NCBI GenBank assembly: GCA_017744515.1
Contig: JAGIBF010000087.1
Coordinates: 1-35,356, forward strand
DNA: 35,356 nt
Source: Niastella sp.
GTDB taxonomy: Bacteria; Bacteroidota; Bacteroidia; Chitinophagales; Chitinophagaceae
Direction of reading: 5' to 3'
The translations under genes were made by a program, and so were the position numbers. Below are positions 22,712-31,443 of the stretch, in pieces (the stretch's first letter is position 1; the number at the start of each line of letters is the position of its first letter). The notes under the pieces were generated by a model. That model was not told the DNA's origin and did not search any database. It saw nothing but the letters and a program-made list of their open reading frames with translations.

Positions 22712-24352
22712 TTATGGCTTTTTGTCCCACCATACTTTGGTGCCTGGGTTATCGGGGCCGCCCAAGGTGGCGATGGCCTTGTCGTAACCGGCTTTGTTGC
22801 TGTTCTTGAACTTGGATGGTATGGGTAAGCGTTTGATAAAGCCTGTGACCTGTCCATTGCTATTGTTTACCACAACAGGGAACAATTTGGGATAGCCAGT
22901 GCGACGGAACTCGGACCATGCTTCCTGTCCGTCGGGATAGAGGGCGATCCATTTTTGTGTGATGATCCTTTCGAGTTTTTCTTCTGTGCCACCGGCAGCA
23001 TTCCACTTGATCGTGATCGTGCTGAGGTTTGCGTTGCCTGCAGGAACGTTGTTCGCGCCAGCCACTTGTGCTTTAGGATCTACATAGGGAGCAGCTTTGC
23101 TCACTGCGTCTGCTTTATAGGTGGTTGCTGAACCAGCACCCCATTCTTCGAAGGAGCGGTCGATGCCGGTTTCATAGTTTGTTTGCATATCGCCTGCATT
23201 TGTCCAACCTCTCAGGGCTGCTTCTGCTTTCAGGAAAAAGGCTTCTGCCGATGTGGCGATCTTGGCTTTGCCGCCTGCTTTGTCGAAGTAATCGCTGCTG
23301 GCTGCTTTGGCTATCGGTTTGGAATATCCCTGATAGCGGGCTTTTGCATCGATGGCTACGCCATTGCGGATACCAATGAATTGTCCGGTAACGGCTGCAT
23401 CAGAAGCCGGGGCCAGTATTTTGCTGATGCGTGGGTCGCTGTAACCATTCAGGAAACTACCGAGGGGTGCGCCTGCTCGGATATCGTCCCAGTCGTTGAT
23501 GATAACGCCTATGGGGCTTTCTGTTCCGTAGGTTACCAGTGCATTGTCGCCTACTGTTTCCAACAATCCGCCACTGGCTGTTGCCAATGCTTTTTCGCCT
23601 TGTGTTTTGGCAGTGGTTGCGTCGGCATAAACAATGCGGAGGGCCAGGCGCAAGCGGAGTGTGTTGGCCAGCTTCAGCCATTTGGCCGGATCGCCGCCGT
23701 AGATCATATCGGCTTTCTTGAAGGCTGTGCCTACTTTCTTAGTGCCTGCCACATAGGGTTTCAGGTTGTCTACTGCTACATCAAGATCGGCAAAGAATGC
23801 TTTGTAGGCGTCCTGTTGTGAATCGTAATCTACTGACAGGTCAGCGTTGGGCTTACCGAATTTGGAGTAGATCACGGGGCCGAAGATATCTGCCGCCTTG
23901 TGCATTTCGATCACGTTGAGGATCTTGGACATGGCGGTAGCGTCTGCCAGATCCGCCGACTTGTATTCTGCCTTAAACTTCTCGTAATCGGCATTGCCCT
24001 GCATTACGCCATCATAGGCGATGTTGAGTATCCATTCGTTCCAGCCGTCCATCATGAAATAGTTCCCGTTGTTATTTCCCCCGTTGAACGGTGTGGGGCT
24101 CATCATGTAGCCGCTGTAGATGTCTGCGTTCAGGTTTTGTTGTAGCTGGTATTGCCAGTTTACATAGTTTACCAGGTTGCGCTGTGCGTTTTGCAGTGGC
24201 AGGATCACTGCCTGGAAGTCGGCGAGGAATACGTCGGGCTTAACGCCTGCCGGGTTGGTATTGGTTTCCTGGAAGCTTTTGGTACAGCCCGTTCCCAGCA
24301 GTGTGACTACTGCACAGGCGGCGGTTAGTTTATAGAGTGATGTCTTTAACAT
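22712..24352 (-). CDS. SusD/RagB-family nutrient-binding outer-membrane lipoprotein
   Basis: A 546-residue SusD-like protein. The signal peptide ends in lipobox LLGTGC (Cys23), so it is a lipoprotein, expected at the cell surface as the lid of the SusC pore. It matches the SusD-like_2 type (nutrient-binding): SFQETNTNPAGV near the N-terminus, helical TPR-like repeats (ILNVIEMHKAADIFGPVIYS; WLKLANTLRLRLALRIV) and the C-terminal ITQKWIALYPDGQEAWSEFR, TGYPKLFP. It is preceded by susC (24504-27629) with a 151-base gap that holds two repeat-A copies and followed by the GH18 gene. The bound glycan is not deducible; the GH18 neighbour points to GlcNAc-containing oligosaccharides. Confidence 0.95.
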   Translation of the reverse strand: MLKTSLYKLTAACAVVTLLGTGCTKSFQETNTNPAGVKPDVFLADFQAVILPLQNAQRNLVNYVNWQYQLQQNLNADIYSGYMMSPTPFNGGNNNGNYFMMDGWNEWILNIAYDGVMQGNADYEKFKAEYKSADLADATAMSKILNVIEMHKAADIFGPVIYSKFGKPNADLSVDYDSQQDAYKAFFADLDVAVDNLKPYVAGTKKVGTAFKKADMIYGGDPAKWLKLANTLRLRLALRIVYADATTAKTQGEKALATASGGLLETVGDNALVTYGTESPIGVIINDWDDIRAGAPLGSFLNGYSDPRISKILAPASDAAVTGQFIGIRNGVAIDAKARYQGYSKPIAKAASSDYFDKAGGKAKIATSAEAFFLKAEAALRGWTNAGDMQTNYETGIDRSFEEWGAGSATTYKADAVSKAAPYVDPKAQVAGANNVPAGNANLSTITIKWNAAGGTEEKLERIITQKWIALYPDGQEAWSEFRRTGYPKLFPVVVNNSNGQVTGFIKRLPIPSKFKNSNKAGYDKAIATLGGPDNPGTKVWWDKKP

Positions 24353-24381
24353 GGTTTAATTCTTTTAAGCATTTTTGAAAA

Positions 24382-24490
24382 GGCTTCGACAAGCTCAGCC
24401 TGACATTGAATACTTTGTTTCTTTTAACTACCCTTCGACAGCCCTTCGACAAGCTCAGGGTGACAATACTCAGTGTGACAAAGGGTGACA
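24382..24490 (+). repeat. Repeat A cluster between susC and susD
   Basis: 24382-24405 is a variant with stem GGCT/AGCC around TCGACAAGCTC, then TGACA. 24442-24465 is a standard copy, preceded by the fragment CCCTTCGACAG (24431-24441) and followed by two TGACA-ending fragments (24471-24490). It occupies most of the susC-susD spacer. Confidence 0.8.
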
Positions 24491-24503
24491 GTTACACAAT
24501 TTA

Positions 24504-27500
24504 TTAGAACGTGCATTTGAGGCTTAATCCGTAGCTTCTGTAAGCTGGCAATCCAAATGCATCGATACCTACGCCACCGGCATTTACGCCTGCTACCTGC
24601 TCGGGATCGAATGGCGCATCTTTCTTAAAGAAGAACAGGTTGTTGCCGATCGCTGCTACGCGCAGGTCTTTCACCACTTTACCATTGATTGGTATACGGT
24701 AGGTGATGGAGATCTCGCGCATCCTTACGGCTGTAGCGCTGTAGGTGTAAGCTGCACCAGCAGGTGTTTTACCGCCTATGTACTGATAATATGTTTTGGC
24801 ATCTACTGTTCCGCTCCAGGCATGGCCGGCGTCGTCTACTGCGTTGTCGATCTTCACGGTATTGCCGTTGTTCCTGGCATCGGCTGTTCTTTGGCTCACG
24901 CCCATTTGATCGAGGTAGCCTTGTGTGATGCTCAGCACCTTGCCTCCAAATTTACCGTCTATTAAGATACCGAATGTAAAGCGATCATAGGTAAAAGAAT
25001 TGTTCCAACCAGCGATCAGTTTGGGATTGGGGTTGCCGATGAGGCTGTCGACAAACAAAGGTAGGTGTGTGGTAGCGTTTACGATCACGCGGCCCTGGTT
25101 GTCGGTCTGGAATGTACGGCCGTAAAGGTCACCAAAGGTGCCACCCTGACGCAGCATGGTGTAGCCGCCGCTGGCACCCAGTGTGTATCTTGTACTGGCG
25201 TCTACTCCTTTTACGATAGCTGGATCGAAGAGCTCAACGATCGTGTTCTTGTTGTGGGACAGATTGACGGTTGTCGTCCAGGTGAACTTCTTGTTGTTGA
25301 TGACCTTATAAGAGAGTGAAGCCTCGAAACCAGTGTTGCGGATATTGCCGGCATTGATATCTGCTTTGGTGCTGGTGCCTACCAGCAGTGAGATTCCGCT
25401 GAAGTATTGGTTGGTGGTATTTGATCTGTAATAAGTAAGATCGACCGTAAACTTGTTTTGCACGAAGGACCATTGTGTACCTACTTCAAAGGACTTGTTC
25501 TTCTCTGGTTTCAGCTGCAGTCCTGGCACAGTTGTAACCGGGCTGCTGGCCGGCGGATTTGAAATGCCTCCCATGTTGAAGGTGTATAATGGATAGGTGC
25601 TGAAGGCTGCCACGTCATTACCTACTACCGCGTAAGAAACGCGCAGCTTGGCAAAGTTAACAGCCGCAGGCAGTTTAAACAGGTCGCTCAGTACGCCGCT
25701 TGCACCCACGGAAAAGTAGTTGTATCCTTTTGTTTCTGTTGGTGTAAATGCGAGGGTGGAAGACCAGTCGTTGCGGTCGCTGAAATCGAGGAAGAGTTTG
25801 TTTTGATAGTTAAGCTGTACGCTACCAAATACGGAGTGTATCTTCCTGCGCACGGGTGTATTGCTGTTGCCATCGTAGTTGCGTACGTCGATGGTGGCTT
25901 TGTCGAGTGCTGATTCGAGGAACACATTGGGGACTGTGGGTGAACCATTCACTGTCAGCATTTTTCCTTTCTGGTCCTGGATGGCTGAACCAACTGTAAA
26001 GTTTACAGAGAAATCGCTGTTCAGTTCTCTTTCTCCGTTTATCAATACATCTCCATACAAACTGGTTGTATTGGTTTTGGTGGTGTTCAGGTTGCCATTG
26101 AACCGGGCCAATGTACCTTGTGTAGTGGCGTATATATTGCGCTGGTAATCGTTGATAAAGTTGTTGATGTTTCCTCTCGCCTGGATGTTGAGCCAGGGGG
26201 TGAGAAGGTATTTTACGGAAGCAGAGGCGTATATGCTCTGATTCTTATTATCTACCGTGTTGCGGTTCATTGTCCAGAACGGGTTCTGCTGATAGTCTTG
26301 TCCACCCCAGCCGCCGCCGTTGGCCTGGTCTTTATCGTAATTGATGTTCCACCAGTTTTGTGCATTGAGGTAGCGTGATGGTGAGAAGTACTCGTATTGT
26401 TTGTACTGGTTGAAATCGAGTCCGCGGGGGAACAGGTACAGACCAGTAAGCGGATTGTAATAGATACCGGGCGTGATACGGTTGTGTGCATTCTGAATGC
26501 TTCCGGTGAAGGTTCCATCAATTACCAGCTTATCCTGTAGCAGTTTGGTCGTTTGCCTAAAGGTGAGGGTGTGTTGTTTAAAAGTGCTCGTAGGCAGGAT
26601 TCCTTTATTGTCTGTGTTGGAATAAGAGATATAGTTGGAGGTACGTTCGTTGCCAGTGGTGAGGCTCAGGCTGTTGATGAACGTGAGGCCCGTCTGGAAG
26701 AAGTCTTTTACGTAATCGCCTGCAGGGTTTGCTGCTCCTTTGGCGCCCCAGCTGTCTTCACTGCCCGGGCTGGTGGCATCGGGCGCTGTGGATTGTTTGT
26801 AATCGTATTGGAGCTTGGGCAACACATAGGCTTTGTCCATCGTAACGCTGCTGGAGAAGTCGACGCGTGCTGTGCCTGCTTTACCTTTTTTGGTGGTGAT
26901 GAGGATAACGCCATTGCTTCCCTGGCTGCCGTAGAGGGCAGACGCAGAGGCGCCTTTCAATACCTGCATGGACTCAATGTCTTCCGGGTTCATCGTACTC
27001 AGGATATCGCCCGCATCGGGTGCTCCGTTGTACAAGCCAGGATCAGGTCCGCCGGTTTGATTGGAGATCGGCAAACCATCTATTACATATAAAGGCTGGC
27101 TGTTGCGTGTGGACCTATCGCCACGTAATACGATGCGCACTGAACCGCCTACACCGCCCGATGTGCGGTTGACCTGTACACCGGCTACTTTACCATTCAA
27201 GCTGTTGAGCACGTTGGTATTTTTTACGGTAGTCATGTCTTCGGAACCTATGCCTTGTGTGGAGTAAGTAACGGAGCGTGATTTGCGGGTGATGCCCAAG
27301 GCGGTAACGACTACTGTTTCGAGGTTGCGGGCATCGAGATCGAGCATAATGGCCAGGTCGCTGGCGCCTGCGTTTGCGGCTATCACTTTTTTGGTGTAAC
27401 CTGTTGACGTTATCTCGAGTGAATCGGTATCGCCACTTAAGGTTAGTGTGAAGCGGCCATTGTCGTTGGTGGCTGTGCCTGCACCATTGCTTTTCGCTTT

Positions 27501-27629
27501 GATGGTAGCCGCAGTTACCGGCTTACCATGGGAGTCTGTGACTACCCCCGACACCGTGCGGCCCTGGGAGAATGCCTGTACGGAGAAAAATAGCAGCAGG
27601 AAACCAAGGAGCGTTCGTTTCATAAGCAA
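24504..27629 (-). CDS. SusC/RagA-family TonB-linked outer-membrane protein (no STN domain)
   Basis: A 1041-residue SusC-type TonB-dependent transporter (starting at 27629, or at the ATG two codons further in, MKRTLLGF). A signal peptide to about residue 23 (FLLLFFSVQAFSQG) is followed by a carboxypeptidase-regulatory-like domain (TVSGVVTDSHGKPVTAATIK). The plug carries the SusC signatures (GVQVNRTSGGVGGSVRIVLR; PLYVIDGLPI; SMQVLKGASASALYGSQGSN, GVILITTKKG). The C-terminal barrel ends in an aromatic residue (LKCTF). It has no STN domain, so it should transport without signalling to FecR. It shares long blocks with the upstream susC, including NPLTGLYL and WWNINYDKD.ANGGGWGGQDYQQNP. It pairs with the downstream susD. 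Confidence 0.96.
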   Translation of the reverse strand: MLMKRTLLGFLLLFFSVQAFSQGRTVSGVVTDSHGKPVTAATIKAKSNGAGTATNDNGRFTLTLSGDTDSLEITSTGYTKKVIAANAGASDLAIMLDLDARNLETVVVTALGITRKSRSVTYSTQGIGSEDMTTVKNTNVLNSLNGKVAGVQVNRTSGGVGGSVRIVLRGDRSTRNSQPLYVIDGLPISNQTGGPDPGLYNGAPDAGDILSTMNPEDIESMQVLKGASASALYGSQGSNGVILITTKKGKAGTARVDFSSSVTMDKAYVLPKLQYDYKQSTAPDATSPGSEDSWGAKGAANPAGDYVKDFFQTGLTFINSLSLTTGNERTSNYISYSNTDNKGILPTSTFKQHTLTFRQTTKLLQDKLVIDGTFTGSIQNAHNRITPGIYYNPLTGLYLFPRGLDFNQYKQYEYFSPSRYLNAQNWWNINYDKDQANGGGWGGQDYQQNPFWTMNRNTVDNKNQSIYASASVKYLLTPWLNIQARGNINNFINDYQRNIYATTQGTLARFNGNLNTTKTNTTSLYGDVLINGERELNSDFSVNFTVGSAIQDQKGKMLTVNGSPTVPNVFLESALDKATIDVRNYDGNSNTPVRRKIHSVFGSVQLNYQNKLFLDFSDRNDWSSTLAFTPTETKGYNYFSVGASGVLSDLFKLPAAVNFAKLRVSYAVVGNDVAAFSTYPLYTFNMGGISNPPASSPVTTVPGLQLKPEKNKSFEVGTQWSFVQNKFTVDLTYYRSNTTNQYFSGISLLVGTSTKADINAGNIRNTGFEASLSYKVINNKKFTWTTTVNLSHNKNTIVELFDPAIVKGVDASTRYTLGASGGYTMLRQGGTFGDLYGRTFQTDNQGRVIVNATTHLPLFVDSLIGNPNPKLIAGWNNSFTYDRFTFGILIDGKFGGKVLSITQGYLDQMGVSQRTADARNNGNTVKIDNAVDDAGHAWSGTVDAKTYYQYIGGKTPAGAAYTYSATAVRMREISITYRIPINGKVVKDLRVAAIGNNLFFFKKDAPFDPEQVAGVNAGGVGIDAFGLPAYRSYGLSLKCTF

Positions 27630-27655
27630 ATCTTTTAGAGTTTTGGTTATTGTTC

Positions 27656-27671
27656 AGTCTTCCAAAAGACT
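27656..27671. promoter_or_regulatory. Small stem-loop in the leader of the second susC
   Basis: AGTCTT (27656-27661), CCAA, AAGACT (27666-27671), 27 bases upstream of the susC start. A possible leader hairpin; no promoter was recognised around it. Confidence 0.35.
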
Positions 27672-27837
27672 CACTGATGGGAAAGGAGTACCTATGGGTT
27701 TGAAAAAAACTTTTGCGATATGATTCGTTTGCTTCGTGAGCTTTTGCTTCGATAGCAGATTTCTCACTGCGCCGTTACAGCATAATCCACATAATCATTG
27801 AGGGCTCCGTTCGAAATGACAGGAAGGGGGAGACAAG

Positions 27838-27856
27838 GCGGGGTAAACTCTGACAA
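27838..27856 (+). repeat. Interspersed repeat B, copy 3
   Basis: GCGGGG (27838-27843) then TAAACTCTGACAA (27844-27856), missing the left arm of the GC hairpin. Repeat A starts four bases later. Confidence 0.7.
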
Positions 27857-27860
27857 TGAA

Positions 27861-27989
27861 CCCTTCGACAGGCTCAGGGTGACAGAGAGAGCGTTCAGGG
27901 TGACAGAGGGGGCGTTCAGGGTGACAGAGGCCGTGCTCAGGGTGACAGAGAGAGCGTTCAGAGTGACAGAGGGGGCGTTCAGGGTAACA
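27861..27989 (+). repeat. Repeat A copy expanded into a 21-bp tandem array
   Basis: Repeat A (CCCT / TCGACAGGCTC / AGGG / TGACA, 27861-27884) is followed by five 21-base units at 27885, 27906, 27927, 27948 and 27969. Each starts with GAG plus four variable bases and ends like the 3' half of repeat A (GTTCAGGGTGACA or close). Units 1-2 and 4-5 have the same GAGAGAG/GAGGGGG order, so a two-unit block was probably duplicated. Confidence 0.9.
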
Positions 27990-27995
27990 GTTGCT

Positions 27996-30900
27996 CTACA
28001 ATGTGTACTGCAGGCTGAAGCCGACGCTCCGGTAGGCGGGCAGGCCGAAGACGTCTACTCCTACTCCACCGGGGTTTACGCCGGCGACCTGTTCGGGATC
28101 GAAGGGTGCGGAGCGTTTGAGGAAGAACAGGTTTTGGCCGATGATGCCTAACCGTATGTCTCCTATCTTTTTATTGCGCAAGGGCAACCTCCAGGCAATG
28201 GCCAGTTCGCGCAGGCGGATGGCCGTGGCGTTGTACATGTATGTTTCTGCTACCGGTGTTTTTCCGCCTATATATTTATAGTATACTTCCGGATCGAGAC
28301 CGCCTTTCCAGGGTGCTCCTGATTCATCGACGGCATTTTCTATGTATATCATTCCGCCTTTGTCTCTTGCTTCGCCTGTTCTGCGACTAACGCCGAACTG
28401 GTCCATGTAGCTTTCGGCTATGCTGAGTACCCTGCCGCCAAACTTACCGTCGATCAACCAGCTGAATGTGCAGTTTTTAACGGAGATGCTGTTTTGCCAA
28501 CCCACAATGAGTTTGGGATTGGGGTTGCCTAAATAAACATCGTCTACTTTAAAGGGCAAACCTGTTGCAGACGACACGATGATACGTCCTGAGGCATCTC
28601 TGCGGAATGCGCTGCCGTAGACATCTCCATAGGAGCCGCCTTTTTTCAGGATGCCGTCGTAGCCACCGGTGCCTCCCTGCAGGCGGTACAACTGGTTGGG
28701 CGTGGTGGAGGGTATGATGGCTGGATCGAATAGCTCAACCACTTTATTACTGTTGTGTGAAACGTTGAAGGTGGTAGTCCATTCAAAACCTTTTCTTTCT
28801 ATCACTTTGTAGCGCAGGCTGGCTTCTATGCCCATGTTGCGGATATTGCCGCTGTTGATATCTGCATAACCGCCTGAGCCAACGCCCGGTGGCAGTGCCA
28901 CGCCTTTAAAGTATTGGTTGACGATGTTGGACCTGTACCAGGAGGCATCTAACTGTAATCTGTTGTTCAGGGCTTTCCATTGGAGTCCTATTTCCAGCGA
29001 GCGGTTCTTCTCGGGCTTGAGGCCAAACCCGGGCACGGTGGTAATGGGGGCACTTCCGGGTGGCGTGCCATTTCCCATCGTAAATGTGTAGAGAGGGTAA
29101 CTGCTAAAGGCTGCGATATCATTGCCCACTACTGCATAGGAGGCGCGGAGGCGGAGGTAGTCGATGAATAATGGTAACGGCACTACTTCGTTGATCACCA
29201 CTGCTGCGCCGGCAGAGAAATAATTGTAGCCGCTTTTTCCGGAGGGTGTATAGGCGAGTGTGGATGACCAGTCGTTCCTGTTGGAGAGATCGAGGTATAG
29301 TTTGTTCTGATAGTTCACCTGCACCGTTCCGAACAAGGACTGTACTTCTTTTTGTGCGGGGCTGTTGATCTTTTCGTCGAAGTTGCGGATGTCGATGGTG
29401 CTTCTATCGAGGGCCGATTCTAAAAACACATTGGGGACGGTGGGTGAACCAAATATCCAGAGCATTTTGCCGGCGTGGTGCTGTATGGAGGTGCCGGCGG
29501 TGAAGCTCAGGTCCCAGTTGTGGTCTAATTTCTTATTGCCGCTCAACAGCAGATCACCGTAGGCGGTAGTATTGGAGGTAGTGATGGTGTGTAATGCGCC
29601 ATTGAACCTCGACAGGGTGGCCTGCGTGGTGGCGTATATATCGCGTTCGTATTGGTTGTTGAAATGATTGAAGTATCCACGGGCCTGGAGGTTGAGCCCG
29701 CTGCTGATGTGGTATTTCAACGAGGCAGAGAGGTAAGCATGTCTGTTCTGGTTTGTTACAGGATTGCGGTACATTGCCCAGTATGGGTTTTGCTGATAGT
29801 CCTGTCCACCCCAACCGCCGCCGTTGGCGAGGTCTTTATCGTAATTGATGTTCCACCAGTTTTGTGCATAGAGGTAACGGGTGGGTGAAAAGTATTCGAA
29901 TTGTTTGAACTGGTTGAAGTCGATGCCACGTGGCAGCAGGTATAAGCCTGTGAGCGGGTTGAAGTAAATGCCTGGTGTAAGGCGGTTGTGTGCTTTCTGA
30001 ATACTGCCGAGGAAGCAGCCGTCTACTGTAAGTTTATCATTGAGGAACTTGCCCGTTTGCCGGAAGCTCAATGTATGTTGATCGAACTTACTGGTGGGTA
30101 GTATGCCTTTGTTGGTTGTGTTGGAGTAGGAAAGGTATTGGGATGATTTTGGGGTGCCGCCTGTAATGCTGATGCCGTTGATAAAGGTGACGCCTGTTTG
30201 AAAGTAATCTTTTATATAATTTCTGTTGGGCGCTGTGGCGTCTTTCTCACCCCAGCTGTCTTCACTGCCGGGGCTGCCTGCATCTGCCACAGCAGATTGG
30301 CTGTAGCTGAATTGTTCCTGGGGAAAGATGATCGGTTGTTCGAATGTGACGCTACTTGAGAAGTTGACTTTTGTGGCGCCGGGTTGACCGCTTCGCGTGG
30401 TGATCAATACTACTCCATTGCTGCCCTGACTACCATAGAGGGCTGAGGCTGCAGCACCTTTGAGGATACTTACGCTTTCGATGTCATCGGGATTGATGGT
30501 GCTAACGATATCGCCGGCATCGGGTGCTTCGTTGTACAAGCCTGCTACCGGTCCACCCGTAGGGTTCACAATCGGCAAGCCATCGAGTACATATAGTGGC
30601 TGGCTGTTGCGTGTAGATTTATCGCCCCGCAGCACCACGCGGACAGAACCGCCGGCACCGCCGGAAGTGCGATTGACCTGTACACCACTCACTTTGCCCG
30701 TGAGGCTGTTGAGGATATTGGTGCTTTTTATCGTTGTAAAGTCTTCGCTGGAGACTTTCTGCGTGGCGTACGTGAGTGAGCGGGTCCTTCGTGCTATGCC
30801 CAGTGCCGTTACTGTGATCTCGTCGAGACGCTCTTCCAGTTTTACCAGCTTCACTTTTATGTTGGCTGAGTTGTCTGCGACACAGATCGTTTTGTGGTAT

Positions 30901-31391
30901 GCTTCATATCCTACAAAGGAGATCATGAGGGTGTAGGTGCCCGGTGGCACATGTTCGACGAGAAAGTTGCCGGCAGTATCTGTTTGCGCGGCGCGTTTTA
31001 TTTCCCGCAGCATGACTGAAGCGCCTGCCAGCGGAATGCTGTCTTTACCCAATATAATTCCCTGGATAAACCGGAGTGATTTATCGCCCGTGGTGGGTGA
31101 TTCTCTTTCTTTGATGACAATGATGTTGTCGGTAATGACGTAGGTGAATGGTAGGTCTTTGAGGCAATAGTCCATGACCGTTTCTACCGGCACGTCGCGC
31201 ATGTCGATATCTATCTTGCGATCGTTCTTGATGAGCCTGCTGTCGTAGAAGAGTGAGAGGCCGCTTTGTTTTTGTATGAGGGTGAATACTTTGCCGAGGG
31301 GGATATTTTTTTCTACAATAGTTACCTTCTGGGCATAGGTGTCCAGGTTTAGTAGCAGTAGTGTAATGAGCAGCGCAATGTTGATCCGCAT
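27996..31391 (-). CDS. SusC/RagA-family TonB-linked receptor with STN signalling domain
   Basis: A 1131-residue SusC-type protein. The signal peptide (ALLITLLLLNLDTYA, cleaved near residue 20) is followed by a secretin/TonB N-terminal (STN) domain at about 22-97 (KNIPLGKVFTLIQKQSGLSL; MRDVPVETVMDYCL; ITDNIIVIKE). The STN domain contacts FecR in the periplasm. Next come a carboxypeptidase-like domain (FIQGIILGKDSIPLAGASVM), the plug (GVQVNRTSGGAGGSVRVVLR; PLYVLDGLPI; SVSILKGAAASALYGSQGSN) and the barrel, ending in LQYTL. It directly follows fecR (52-base gap). No susD lies between it and the second susC, so it either shares that SusD or serves mainly as the signalling receptor. Confidence 0.96.
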   Translation of the reverse strand: MRINIALLITLLLLNLDTYAQKVTIVEKNIPLGKVFTLIQKQSGLSLFYDSRLIKNDRKIDIDMRDVPVETVMDYCLKDLPFTYVITDNIIVIKERESPTTGDKSLRFIQGIILGKDSIPLAGASVMLREIKRAAQTDTAGNFLVEHVPPGTYTLMISFVGYEAYHKTICVADNSANIKVKLVKLEERLDEITVTALGIARRTRSLTYATQKVSSEDFTTIKSTNILNSLTGKVSGVQVNRTSGGAGGSVRVVLRGDKSTRNSQPLYVLDGLPIVNPTGGPVAGLYNEAPDAGDIVSTINPDDIESVSILKGAAASALYGSQGSNGVVLITTRSGQPGATKVNFSSSVTFEQPIIFPQEQFSYSQSAVADAGSPGSEDSWGEKDATAPNRNYIKDYFQTGVTFINGISITGGTPKSSQYLSYSNTTNKGILPTSKFDQHTLSFRQTGKFLNDKLTVDGCFLGSIQKAHNRLTPGIYFNPLTGLYLLPRGIDFNQFKQFEYFSPTRYLYAQNWWNINYDKDLANGGGWGGQDYQQNPYWAMYRNPVTNQNRHAYLSASLKYHISSGLNLQARGYFNHFNNQYERDIYATTQATLSRFNGALHTITTSNTTAYGDLLLSGNKKLDHNWDLSFTAGTSIQHHAGKMLWIFGSPTVPNVFLESALDRSTIDIRNFDEKINSPAQKEVQSLFGTVQVNYQNKLYLDLSNRNDWSSTLAYTPSGKSGYNYFSAGAAVVINEVVPLPLFIDYLRLRASYAVVGNDIAAFSSYPLYTFTMGNGTPPGSAPITTVPGFGLKPEKNRSLEIGLQWKALNNRLQLDASWYRSNIVNQYFKGVALPPGVGSGGYADINSGNIRNMGIEASLRYKVIERKGFEWTTTFNVSHNSNKVVELFDPAIIPSTTPNQLYRLQGGTGGYDGILKKGGSYGDVYGSAFRRDASGRIIVSSATGLPFKVDDVYLGNPNPKLIVGWQNSISVKNCTFSWLIDGKFGGRVLSIAESYMDQFGVSRRTGEARDKGGMIYIENAVDESGAPWKGGLDPEVYYKYIGGKTPVAETYMYNATAIRLRELAIAWRLPLRNKKIGDIRLGIIGQNLFFLKRSAPFDPEQVAGVNPGGVGVDVFGLPAYRSVGFSLQYTL

Positions 31392-31443
31392 TCCGGCAGT
31401 TTACAGGACCTAATTCGAATAGCTATAGCAATTTATATGTTTA

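Larger units (their letters stand above)
27630..27995. other. 366-base spacer between the two susC genes, mostly repeats
   Basis: No gene is supported here. It holds the small stem-loop near 27656, about 150 bases of plain sequence, a copy of repeat B (27838-27856), a full repeat A (27861-27884) and a five-copy 21-bp array (27885-27989). The array stays open in one plus-strand frame because 21 is a multiple of three, giving a false heptad-like ORF. Confidence 0.7.

Noticed and set aside
27885..27989. Possible CRISPR array
   Set aside because: The 21-bp units are directly adjacent with no spacers, and no cas genes are in the window.
27798..28151. Plus-strand frame with a seven-residue protein repeat (RVTEGAF)
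   Set aside because: The repeat is simply the 21-bp intergenic array read in an open frame, and the rest is antisense to the susC 3' end.
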